A stretch of DNA of 35,129 nucleotides from Streptosporangiaceae bacterium (GTDB lineage Bacteria > Actinomycetota > Actinomycetes > Streptosporangiales > Streptosporangiaceae), in the NCBI GenBank assembly GCA_019246795.1, contig JAFAPY010000244.1:1-35129 (forward strand). The letters are read 5' to 3'. Numbering within the stretch: the stretch's first letter is position 1; every line of letters begins with the position of its first letter. A program made the position numbers and the translations under genes. Shown here piece by piece: positions 21,892-28,805 of this stretch. The notes below the pieces were generated by a model. The model made no database searches and was not told the origin of the DNA. It saw only the letters and a program-made list of their open reading frames with translations.

Positions 21892-22068
21892 CCCGGCCCG
21901 TCGCGGCGCTGCCGCTCGGCCGAATGACGTAGCACACCTCGGCCCAACCGCCGGTGCCCGCCGCCGCGCCCCCGTGCGACTATCAAGCCCTGCCCGCCCG
22001 TCCCGCCGGTCGATAGGGATCAAGCCCTGGCGCGCCTTCGCCAGGCCCGGTCCTGGAGGTAGTAGCCG

Positions 22069-22446
22069 ATGAATTCGCCACGCGGGGTCCGGGTCCTCAT
22101 CGTCGACAGGGACCGGCGGGTGCGCCGAGCGCTCCGGGACCTGCTCACGGCGGAACCCGATGTTGAGATCTCCGCGGCGGTCGGCGACGTCCGCGCGGCG
22201 CTCGCCCAGGTGCACGCCCAGCGGCCTGATGTGGCACTGCTGGACGTGCTGCTCCCGGGCCCTGCCGAAGGGCTCGCCCTGGTGCTGGAATTGCGCCGGC
22301 TCGCAGTGCCGGTCGTGGTGCTGACCGCGGCGTCGTCGCTGCGCGAGCAAGCGCAAGACTACGGCGTGGCCGCCTTCCTCGAAAAAGATCACAATCTGCA
22401 CCGCATACCCGAGGCAGTGCGGGCAGCCCGCCCGCCGCCCGAGTGA
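22069..22446 (+). CDS. Single-domain receiver (CheY-like) protein
   Basis: 125 residues after GGAGG. A stand-alone receiver domain: acidic D13/D15 (IVDRDRRVRR), phosphoacceptor D59 (VALLDVLLPG), switch T86 (VVVLTAAS) and K106 (AFLEKD). No output domain. It lies 178 bp after the second two-component system on the same strand. It could take phosphate from that kinase as a sink or relay, or act by protein-protein contact. The D, T and K residues are conserved, so it should be phosphorylatable. Confidence 0.87.
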   Translation: MNSPRGVRVLIVDRDRRVRRALRDLLTAEPDVEISAAVGDVRAALAQVHAQRPDVALLDVLLPGPAEGLALVLELRRLAVPVVVLTAASSLREQAQDYGVAAFLEKDHNLHRIPEAVRAARPPPE

Positions 22447-22655
22447 CGGAAGGCTCTGCCGACGTCGGCTCGTGGAGCACGCAGGATCAGGCCCAGCTCC
22501 GGATCGTCAGTAGCCATGGTCAGCATCGCCACGGCGTCCGTGCCGGCGGGTGCCGCCGCTGGTGTCTAGGCCGGTGGTCACGTACCGTCACTCAACTGTC
22601 CGCGGCGATCGATCCTGCCGGTCGGCCGACAGGCTGGCCCGAGACCGATGCGAGG

Positions 22656-22916
22656 TCACCAGCCGCGGCGGGCGGCCTCAGCGCGGACGGCATCGACCGT
22701 GACCGGGCCGCGCAGCACGTACCGGAAGTGCTGAAAGGACAGGGCAGTCGCCCACGTGAGCACCGTCGCGGCGTACAGGCGGCTACCGCGAGCACCAGCC
22801 AGAATGAGCGAGCCGAGGACAACGGCGCCGGCAGCGAATCCGGTCACGTGTGCGGTGAAGTCGTAGCGGCGCTGAATGCCGGTGGCTAGGTCGATGACGT
22901 CCTGATCGATATGCAT
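22656..22916 (-). CDS. Small two-helix membrane protein
   Basis: 86 residues from the ATG at 22916, with GGAGAC upstream. Layout: short helical N-terminus (MHIDQDVIDLATGIQRRYDF), two membrane segments (HVTGFAAGAVVLGSLILAGA and LYAATVLTWATALSFQHFRYVL) and an amphipathic C-terminus (VTVDAVRAEAARRGW). No family can be named with confidence. It is convergent with the single-domain receiver and lies next to the transposase remnant. Confidence 0.65.
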   Translation of the reverse strand: MHIDQDVIDLATGIQRRYDFTAHVTGFAAGAVVLGSLILAGARGSRLYAATVLTWATALSFQHFRYVLRGPVTVDAVRAEAARRGW

Positions 22917-23034
22917 GGCGGCGTCTCCTTACTGACCGATCAAAAGGAAGAACGAGGCCAGCGGGAGCGGCGGCCGGTGGCGGACCTCCCGGAGGCGTCG
23001 GCTTCGCCGCCAACTCACCTAGCCAGCCGCCTGT

Positions 23035-23204
23035 CTGATCATACGCTGCAGGTGATCACCAGCCGGTGATCATTCCACCGGTGCCTCTGCCCGGGGATGC
23101 CGCGGCAGCAGCGGCTCCAGCCGCGCCCATTCGGCATCACTGAGGTCATGGCGACTCCGCCGTTTCTCATCCGCGAAGCAATCAAAGCGGAAACGGCCCA
23201 CCAA
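23035..23204 (-). mobile_element. Decayed IS5-family transposase remnant (DUF4096 N-terminal segment)
   Basis: In the minus-strand frame 23204-23070 (from TTG 23204) one reads LVGRFRFDCFADEKRRSR then HDLSDAEWARLEPLLPRHPR, ending after EAPVE at TGA 23070-23072. HDLSDAEWARLEPLLP is the N-terminal motif of DUF4096-type IS5-family transposases. The next family block, WNDHRLVI, continues in a shifted frame at about 23068-23036, so at least one frameshift has occurred. The DDE catalytic domain is absent. No terminal inverted repeats were found. This is a relic of an earlier insertion. Confidence 0.7.
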
Positions 23205-23246
23205 GATCTACGGGACACGCCCCAGCGCCGCGGCCCCGGCGGCGAG

Positions 23247-23462
23247 TCAGCGCCGGTCGAATCCGGCGCACTCGGTCACGGGCAGCCGCGGGTAGCGGGG
23301 CAGGCGGATATCCCAGGCGGCACGCGTACAGCGCAGGTATGCCGTGCCCCGGCTGGTCTCGTTGAGTTTCGCGTGGCGGCAGGCCAGGCACAGCCCGGGT
23401 TCGGCCCCGAGTTTCAGCCAGGCAGGGTCGGACGACCGGTCCGGCGGCGGTCCCTCAGGCAT
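23247..23462 (-). CDS. Small four-cysteine protein of the alkylation-repair operon
   Basis: 71 residues. Its ATG at 23462 overlaps the stop of the upstream oxygenase gene by 8 bp. Four cysteines, C25-x2-C28 (LCLACRHAKL), C45 (LRCTRAAW) and C65 (TECAGF), could form a zinc site. RHAKLNETSRGTAYLRCTRAAWDIRLPRYPRLPV is strongly conserved-looking. I have seen this pattern in uncharacterised actinobacterial proteins. Tight coupling to the PF09859 oxygenase suggests a partner in repair of alkylated DNA, but no direct evidence of activity exists. Confidence 0.75.
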   Translation of the reverse strand: MPEGPPPDRSSDPAWLKLGAEPGLCLACRHAKLNETSRGTAYLRCTRAAWDIRLPRYPRLPVTECAGFDRR

Positions 23463-24180
23463 CGTGGAAGACCAGGCCGAGGGCGTGACGGCGGCCGGAC
23501 CGCACGATGCTGACGCCGTGGCGGACCGGGCTTGCGGACCAGCCGCGAGCCGTCCGCACCGGGCGGTCGCGGGTGGTGAAGATCAGGCCGTGGCCCTGAT
23601 CCAGCGCGGTGGCGGTGCCGCGGGACTGCGCGCGCGGCCGCTGCTCGACGAGCAGGAACTCGCCGCCGGTGTAATCGGTGCCGTACCGGTCCAGGCCGAT
23701 CACGACCTGCAGCGGGAAGACCAGGTCGCCGAACAGGTCCCGGTGCAGGGCATTCCAGTCCCCCGCCCCGTAGCGGAGCAGGATCTGCGCGCTCTTGGAC
23801 TGCCCGCCCCGGTGGCACATCTGCAGCCATTCGCCGAGGGTGTCCGGCCACGGGGCCGGCCGGCCGAGGCGCCCGGCCCAGTCGCGGGCGATCTGCAGCA
23901 GATGCGGGTAGAACGCCTCGCGCAGCGCGCGGACGGGTTCGGGCAAGTCGTGGGTGAAGTACCGGTACCGGCCCGAGCCGAAACGGTGCCGGGCCATGTC
24001 GATGCTCGCGCGGAACCGCTCCGGCTGGTCGTCCAGGGCGGCCAGATCGTGGCACTCGGCCGGGGTGAGCAGCCGCGGAGTACGGGCGCAGCCCACGGCG
24101 TCCAGCTCGGCGGCCAGCGCCCGCCAGTCGGCGCGGGTCAGGGTCTCGGCGGCCTGGGCCGCCGGGGAAACGGTGATCAT
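23455..24180 (-). CDS. PF09859-type 2OG-Fe(II) oxygenase (oxidative demethylation of damaged DNA)
   Basis: 241 residues from the ATG at 24180, with GAAGG upstream. The family core is complete: LLTPAECHDLAALDDQPERFRASIDMARHRFGSGRYRYF, then the iron ligands H146 and D148 (LHRDLFG), the distal H221 (VRHGVS) and the 2-oxoglutarate arginine (GRRHALGLVFHDA). This matches the family annotated as oxygenases acting on alkylation-damaged DNA. The reaction would use 2-oxoglutarate, oxygen and Fe(II) to remove methyl groups. It follows ogt by 17 bp and overlaps the small four-cysteine gene, a likely single transcript for alkylation repair. Confidence 0.88.
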   Translation of the reverse strand: MITVSPAAQAAETLTRADWRALAAELDAVGCARTPRLLTPAECHDLAALDDQPERFRASIDMARHRFGSGRYRYFTHDLPEPVRALREAFYPHLLQIARDWAGRLGRPAPWPDTLGEWLQMCHRGGQSKSAQILLRYGAGDWNALHRDLFGDLVFPLQVVIGLDRYGTDYTGGEFLLVEQRPRAQSRGTATALDQGHGLIFTTRDRPVRTARGWSASPVRHGVSIVRSGRRHALGLVFHDA

Positions 24181-24197
24181 GGCTGTACCTTCGTCGT

Positions 24198-24695
24198 TCA
24201 GCCGGGCAGCAGGGCGCCCTCGTGCGCGAGCAGCTGCTGCTTGCGCAGCACTCCGGCGGCGTAGCCGCGCATGGTCCCGTCCGCGCCGACGACGCGGTGG
24301 CACGGGCGGACGATCAGCAGCGGGTTCGCGCCGACCGCGGCGGCGACGGCCTGGATGCGGTCCGGCGGCTCGCCGAGCTGCGCGGCAAGCCGGCCGTAGC
24401 TGGTGGTCGTGCCGTACGGGATGGTATCCAGGGCCTGCCAGACCCGGCGCTGGAACGCAGTGCCGTCGGGGGCAAGCTCCAGGTCGAAGACGGTCAGCTC
24501 GCCGGCGAAGTAGGCGGCGAGCTGACGGATCGCCTCGGCGAACGCTGCCGGGTCGTGATTCCAGCCGGGCTGAGGCGTCGGCGCGCCCGGCTGGCCGGGC
24601 ATCGACACCGACCGCAGCCCAAGGCCGCCGCCCGCCTGCTCGCCCGCCAGCAGCAGTTCGCCGACGGGGCTGTCCATCGTCGCGTAGACGGTCAT
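24198..24695 (-). CDS. ogt: Methylated-DNA-protein cysteine methyltransferase
   Basis: 165 residues from the ATG at 24695, with AAGGAAG upstream. N-terminal ribonuclease-H-like domain (MTVYATMDSPVGELLLAGEQ) and C-terminal helix-turn-helix domain with the active site PCHRV (C132), preceded by FQRRVWQALDTIPYGTTTSYGRLAAQLG and followed by GADGTMRGYAAGVLRKQQLLAHEG. It removes methyl groups from O6-methylguanine to its own cysteine, once per molecule. There is no Ada N-terminal domain, so it is Ogt-type. It is the first gene of the repair operon and follows a long palindrome that could control it. Confidence 0.95.
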   Translation of the reverse strand: MTVYATMDSPVGELLLAGEQAGGGLGLRSVSMPGQPGAPTPQPGWNHDPAAFAEAIRQLAAYFAGELTVFDLELAPDGTAFQRRVWQALDTIPYGTTTSYGRLAAQLGEPPDRIQAVAAAVGANPLLIVRPCHRVVGADGTMRGYAAGVLRKQQLLAHEGALLPG

Positions 24696-24711
24696 GTTTT
24701 CGCTTCCTTGA

Positions 24712-24747
24712 CTAGACAGGTATTTTCCTTGATACCGGCCAGTCTAG
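24712..24747. promoter_or_regulatory. Long imperfect palindrome upstream of ogt
   Basis: On the plus strand CTAGACAGGTAT (24712-24723) is followed by TTTCCTTG and ATACCGGCCAGTCTAG (24732-24747). Arms match as CTAGAC + GGTAT, with unequal inner spacers. It begins 17 bp before the ogt start codon on the opposite strand, i.e. in its promoter or leader. It may be an operator for the repair operon. Confidence 0.55.
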
Positions 24748-24813
24748 GAAGCGCCGGTGCCATCAGCTGGCGGGTTTCGGACATGCCGTTCCCGGCACGC
24801 CGGCACCAGGGGA

Positions 24814-25023
24814 TCAGTCGGCGGTCGCCAGGATTACCTCCGATGCCTTGATGACCGCGATGACCTCCGTGCCCTCGGCGAGGCCGAGCTCGCGGACCGC
24901 CTCGACGGTGATCGAGGCCACCAGCCGGGTGCCGTTGGCGTCGAGTTCCACGTTGGCGATGGCCTCCCCGGCGTTGATGCTGGTGACACGGGCCGGGATC
25001 TGGTTGCGCGCGCTCAGCCGCAT
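24814..25023 (-). CDS. Molbindin (single Mop/TOBE domain)
   Basis: 69 residues from the ATG at 25023, with GGAGGAG before it. The whole protein is one Mop domain: MRLSARNQIPARVTSINAGEAIANVELDANGTRLVASITVEAVRELGLAEGTEVIAVIKASEVILATAD is the standard pattern, with the conserved SARNQIPARV opening and VxVIKASEVILA closing. Such stand-alone domains assemble into hexamers that store or buffer molybdate or tungstate in the cytoplasm. No molybdate transporter or molybdoenzyme is adjacent, so it acts alone here. Confidence 0.92.
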   Translation of the reverse strand: MRLSARNQIPARVTSINAGEAIANVELDANGTRLVASITVEAVRELGLAEGTEVIAVIKASEVILATAD

Positions 25024-25188
25024 TCCTGGTCTCCTCCTTGGTTGGGGTGCCTCCGGCCGCGACTCGCGGCCACCGCGTCAAAGTACCCGCTGCGCGTCGG
25101 TGAACTCAGCGTCTTGGCTGCTGCGCCAAGCCCGGCGGTGATCGCGCATGTCGGAAGATGTTCGTGGGCACCGTTAAGGAGCGAGCAC

Positions 25189-25584
25189 ATGACCGCGATG
25201 TTCGAGCAGGTCGTCCACGTCAGGTGGCGTGACACCGACGCGCTGGGCCATGTCAATCACGCCGTCTTCCTGACGTACCTCGAGGAGGGCAGGGACGCGT
25301 TCTACGCTGCGGCCCTCGGCAGCGAGCCCGACTACGTGGTCGCCCGGCTCGAAGTGGACCTTCGCGCGGAGGTTCGCTACCCAGACCAGCGGGTGACGGT
25401 GCGGATCCAGGTGGAGCGTTTGGGTACGACGAGCCTGACGACTCGGGAGATGATCCTCACCTCGTCGGGCGACCTGGCGGCGGAGGCACGCGTGATCACC
25501 GTCCGCTGGGACCGGCGCCGTCGGCAGCCGATCCCGTTTAGCCCGGACGAGCGGACGCGGCTGTCTGCGGCCATGAGCGGGTAA
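25189..25584 (+). CDS. Hotdog-fold acyl-CoA thioesterase (4-HBT type)
   Basis: 131 residues from the ATG at 25189 after AAGGAG. The YbgC/4-hydroxybenzoyl-CoA thioesterase signature is at the start: VRWRDTDALGHVNHAVFLTYLEEGRDAF, with D17 as the likely active acid and H21/N23 nearby. Strands VVARLEVDLRAEVRYPDQRVTVRIQVERLGTTSLTTREMI follow the long helix. The C-terminus (PFSPDERTRLSAAMSG) is typical. It would hydrolyse a short- or medium-chain acyl-CoA. The physiological substrate is unknown. It stands alone between divergent and downstream genes. Confidence 0.9.
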   Translation: MTAMFEQVVHVRWRDTDALGHVNHAVFLTYLEEGRDAFYAAALGSEPDYVVARLEVDLRAEVRYPDQRVTVRIQVERLGTTSLTTREMILTSSGDLAAEARVITVRWDRRRRQPIPFSPDERTRLSAAMSG

Positions 25585-25634
25585 CGGCGAGCACGCACCA
25601 CCGGCCGTCCGGGCAAATCCCGGAAAGCTTTCCT

Positions 25635-25694
25635 ATGATCGCTAGCGTGGGCTGGGACCTGAGCTGGCAGCGGCGGCGTGTTCCGGCTGGGTGA
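25635..25694 (+). CDS. Possible 19-residue leader ORF
   Basis: ATG at 25635 opens MIASVGWDLSWQRRRVPAG with TGA at 25692-25694, three bases before the GTG start of the next membrane protein. The near-adjacent stop would permit translational coupling. No attenuator-type codon run is present, and chance is quite possible. Confidence 0.25.
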   Translation: MIASVGWDLSWQRRRVPAG

Positions 25695-25697
25695 CAC

Positions 25698-26960
25698 GTG
25701 ACCGGGTGGCTGGGCAGGCGGGTGTTCCCGCTGCTTGCCACGGTCGGCCTGATCGCCGCCGGGATGGCCGGCACGATCTGGGGGCCGCGCTTTTACGGGA
25801 AGACGGCGTGGGCGGTGCCGGATGACCTGTGGGCGACGATGGTGGCGGCGCAGCGGCTGCTGCACCTGGACCTCGGCGGCCTGTACACCCCGCCGACAAA
25901 CCTGATCAGCCTGCCAGGCACGGCACTGATCCTGGTCCCGGTCGCCGCGGTCCTGCCAGCGGCCGGGCTGGCACTGCACCATGCCGGCTCGCAAGGTCCG
26001 CATCCCGGGGTGTGGCTGCTCGCCGGGCCCTGCGAGACCGCGCTGTCGGCCACGGCGCTCTTCGCCGCCGACGCGATCGCCGAGCGCCTCGGCGCGACCC
26101 GCGCTCAGCGTTTCCTGCTCGCCGCCGCGGGCGCCACCGCGCTGTGGAGCGTCTGCGTGCGCTGGGGCCACCCGGAAGACGCGGTGGCGGTGGCCTTGCT
26201 GCTGGTCGCCGTCCGCTGGCTGGCGGATGGACGGGCCGGCGGCGCGGCATGGCTCGGCGGGGCGGCTGTCGCGGTGCAGCCGCTGGCGCTGCTCGCAGTC
26301 CCGGTGCTGGCCGCGGCCGTTCCGCCGCGGCGGCTGGCCGGCTTCCTGGCCAGGGCCGCCGCGCCCAGCGTGGTGCTGGTCGCCGCGGCGGCCGCGGCGA
26401 ACTGGGCCGCGACGATCAAGGCGGTGACCAGCCAGCCGAACGCGCCGAAGGTCGACCACCCCACGCCGTGGGTCTACCTGGCCCCGCACCTGGCCGACGG
26501 ATCGGTCGCCGCCGCGCCCGCCAGGGCGCTGGCCATCGCGGTGGCGTGCGGCTGCGGTGCCGTTGTCCGGCGCCGGTTGCGGGGCGCTGACCTGGGTGCC
26601 GGGCACGTGCTGCAGGAACTGCTGTGGTGGACGGCGGTGGCGCTGGCGCTGCGCTCGGTGTTCGAGCCGGTGATGGTCGCCTACTACCTGTGGCCGCCAC
26701 TGGCCGTGGTGCTGGCCGCCGCGTCGGCGTCCTGGGAGCGGCTTGTCCCGGTCAGCGCTACCGCCATCGTGCTGACGTTCTTCTCGCAGGTCTTGTGGCG
26801 GAACCCGTGGGCCTGGTGGACGCCGATGGTGACGCTGCTCGCCCTCACCGTGTTCCTGGCACGCCCGCGGCCGCCGCGGCCGGCGGCAGCGCCCGCGATG
26901 CCGGAGCCTGGCGAGCGCCTCAGGGCGGGGCCTGGAGCGGCCGGGCGCCGAAGCGGGTGA
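25698..26960 (+). CDS. Polytopic membrane protein, GT-C glycosyltransferase-like
   Basis: 420 residues from GTG 25698. About ten membrane helices are visible, starting with RVFPLLATVGLIAAGMAGTIWG. An acidic pair in the first extracellular loop (VPDDLWATMVAAQRLLHLDLGGLYT, D42/D43) and the following TNLISLPGTALILVPVAAV are the layout of GT-C (GT87-like) polyprenyl-phosphate sugar transferases. The end is proline- and arginine-rich. Proteins of this pattern are usually annotated as hypothetical. The assignment rests on topology and the acidic loop only. Its 3' end overlaps the convergent psuK gene by 41 bp. Confidence 0.6.
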   Translation: MTGWLGRRVFPLLATVGLIAAGMAGTIWGPRFYGKTAWAVPDDLWATMVAAQRLLHLDLGGLYTPPTNLISLPGTALILVPVAAVLPAAGLALHHAGSQGPHPGVWLLAGPCETALSATALFAADAIAERLGATRAQRFLLAAAGATALWSVCVRWGHPEDAVAVALLLVAVRWLADGRAGGAAWLGGAAVAVQPLALLAVPVLAAAVPPRRLAGFLARAAAPSVVLVAAAAAANWAATIKAVTSQPNAPKVDHPTPWVYLAPHLADGSVAAAPARALAIAVACGCGAVVRRRLRGADLGAGHVLQELLWWTAVALALRSVFEPVMVAYYLWPPLAVVLAAASASWERLVPVSATAIVLTFFSQVLWRNPWAWWTPMVTLLALTVFLARPRPPRPAAAPAMPEPGERLRAGPGAAGRRSG

Positions 26961-27894
26961 TCACGACGGCGGCGGTCCGCACCGCGAACCGCCCGGCGCC
27001 GCCCAGGTCCGCGGGATCCGCCAGCCACCTGCTCATGAACGCGCCGCAGAACGCGTCGCCGGCGCCGGTGCTGTCCAGCACGGCGGCCGGGCTGGCCGCG
27101 ATGCGCACCGGTGCCTCGCCGGGGACGGCCACCAGGCAGCCCTGGGCGCCGAGCTTCAGCACGACGGCGCCGTAAACAGCGGTGAGGCGGGCCGCCATCG
27201 CGGCCGGGTCGTCCTCGCCGGTCAGCACGGCGGCCTCGTCGCGGTTGGGGAAGCACACGGCGGCGCCGCGGGTCCAGCGCAGGAACTGCTCGGGCGGCAT
27301 CGCGGTGAGGAAGGCGGCCGAGCCCGGATCGATGGTGACGGCCATGCCCCGGTCCCTGGCGTCGGCGAGCAGCGACAGCGCCACCTGCACCAGCGGCTCG
27401 CAGAACAGGTACCCGGTCAGGTGCAGCACGGCCGCGTCGTCGAGCAGGGCGGCCGGGATGTCGCACCGTCGCAGCCGCAGGTTCGCCGCCCGATCGGTGA
27501 TCATCGTCCGTTCCCCGTCCGGCTCGACGACGATCACGATCGAGCCCGTGCCGGCATCGGGATCGGCGGCAAGGTGCGCGCGCACGCCGGCGCTCGCCAG
27601 CTCCCGGCGGTGGTATTCCGCGTCGCGGGCGCCGACCCGCCCGGCGAAGCTGACCTGCCCGCCGAGGCAGGCCGTCCACGCGGCCTGGTTGGCCGCCGAC
27701 CCGCCCGGGCAGGCGCGGATCTGCGCCGGGGTGTCGCTGCCCTCGGTGACGGCGGCCAGCGGCCTGACCAGGATGTCGTTGATCACGTCGCCGCAGACCA
27801 GGACGCCGCGGCCCCGCGGGGGGGCCTGGGCCCGCCGCCGCAGGCGGCACAGCCGACAGGGTCGTCCCCCCGGGGCAGCACTGGTCTTCCTCAC
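26920..27894 (-). CDS. psuK: PfkB-family sugar kinase, probable pseudouridine kinase
   Basis: 324 residues from GTG 27894, which overlaps the psuG stop (GTGA). PfkB hallmarks: VLVCGDVINDILVRPL, GGSAANQAAWTACLGGQVSFAGRVG, a sugar-proximal DAGTGSIVIVVEPDGERTM, CFPNRDEAAVLTG, and the ATP/anion-hole motif DSTGAGDAFCGAF with the catalytic Asp. The first 25 residues before VLVCGD are not family-like, so the start may be later. Linked to psuG it most probably phosphorylates pseudouridine to pseudouridine 5'-phosphate, the first step of pseudouridine salvage. A ribokinase role is a less likely alternative. Confidence 0.85.
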   Translation of the reverse strand: MRKTSAAPGGRPCRLCRLRRRAQAPPRGRGVLVCGDVINDILVRPLAAVTEGSDTPAQIRACPGGSAANQAAWTACLGGQVSFAGRVGARDAEYHRRELASAGVRAHLAADPDAGTGSIVIVVEPDGERTMITDRAANLRLRRCDIPAALLDDAAVLHLTGYLFCEPLVQVALSLLADARDRGMAVTIDPGSAAFLTAMPPEQFLRWTRGAAVCFPNRDEAAVLTGEDDPAAMAARLTAVYGAVVLKLGAQGCLVAVPGEAPVRIAASPAAVLDSTGAGDAFCGAFMSRWLADPADLGGAGRFAVRTAAVVITRFGARPLQAPP

Positions 27895-28805
27895 CGGGAA
27901 CCGCCGGTTCGTTCGGCAAAAGCTTGTGCGATCTTCCCGGCAACTGCGATGTTGCCGAGCACGATCTCCAGGTTGACCCCGACGCTGATCCCGCCGGTCG
28001 CCTCACGGATGCGGTCAAGCAGGAACGGGCTGACCCCCTTGCCGCGGATGCCGCGCTGCTCGGCGGCGGCGAGCGCTGCGGCGAGCGCTGCGGGGTCGAG
28101 CTGGGCGGCGGGCGGCACCGGGTTGGCCACCAGCAGGGCCGACTGCTCACCGAGTGCCCGCCTGGCCACCATGATGTCGGCGACCTCCTCCGGCGTGTCG
28201 GCACGCCAGTCCAGCTCGCAGCCGGAGTCGGCGAGCCAGAACGCGGGGAACCTCGAGGTGCGGTACCCGACGACCGCCACGCTCAGCGTCTCCAGCCGCT
28301 CCAGCGTGGCCGGGATGTCCAGGATGGACTTCACCCCGGCCGAGACGACGGTGACCGGCGTGCGGGACAGCACGGTCAGGTCCGCCGATTCGTCGAAGGT
28401 CTGCGCCGCGCCGCGGTGCACGCCGCCGAGCCCGCCGGTGGCGAACACGGCGATGCCTGCCCGTGCGGCCAGCGCCGAGGCGGCGGCCACCGTGGTGCCG
28501 CCGGTCGCCTTGCGGGCCATCGCGATGCCGATGTCCCGGCTGCTGACCTTGACCACGGACTCGTCGGCCGCGATCCGTTCCAGCTCGTCCGGCGTCAGGC
28601 CGATCTTCGGCACGCCGTCGATGAGCGCGATCGTCGCCGGGGTCACCCCCCGGGCGCGCAGCGCCGCGGCGAACCGGCGCGCGGCGGCGGCGTTTCCCGG
28701 GCGCGGCAGGCCATGCGAGATGATCGCCGACTCCAGCGCCACCACCGGGCCTCCGGCCGCGAGCGCGGCGCTGACCTCCGGGGATACCTGCAGCGGTGAC
28801 CGCAT
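27891..28805 (-). CDS. psuG: Pseudouridine-5'-phosphate glycosidase
   Basis: 304 residues from the ATG at 28805, which shares a base with the upstream stop (ATGA). Family motifs: VVALESAIISHGLPRPGNAA with E25, SSRDIGIAMARKATGGTTVAAA, VFATGGLGGVHRGAAQTFDESADL, VVSAGVKSILDIPATLE with K160 (the equivalent of the Schiff-base lysine), and GISVGVNLEIVLGNIAVAGKIA. The enzyme splits pseudouridine 5'-phosphate into uracil and ribose 5-phosphate. It overlaps psuK downstream, making a clear two-gene degradation unit, preceded by a 2-hydroxyacid dehydrogenase. Confidence 0.95.
   Translation of the reverse strand: MRSPLQVSPEVSAALAAGGPVVALESAIISHGLPRPGNAAAARRFAAALRARGVTPATIALIDGVPKIGLTPDELERIAADESVVKVSSRDIGIAMARKATGGTTVAAASALAARAGIAVFATGGLGGVHRGAAQTFDESADLTVLSRTPVTVVSAGVKSILDIPATLERLETLSVAVVGYRTSRFPAFWLADSGCELDWRADTPEEVADIMVARRALGEQSALLVANPVPPAAQLDPAALAAALAAAEQRGIRGKGVSPFLLDRIREATGGISVGVNLEIVLGNIAVAGKIAQAFAERTGGSR

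Noticed and set aside
22145-22655. Small minus-strand frame with a coding-like piece near 22490-22530
   Set aside because: The piece is short, has no clear start or domain, and its upstream part is antisense to the receiver gene.
23051-23072. GGTGATCACC palindrome and second GGTGATCA as an operator
   Set aside because: They fall in the transposase remnant (codons of NDHRLVI), which explains them.
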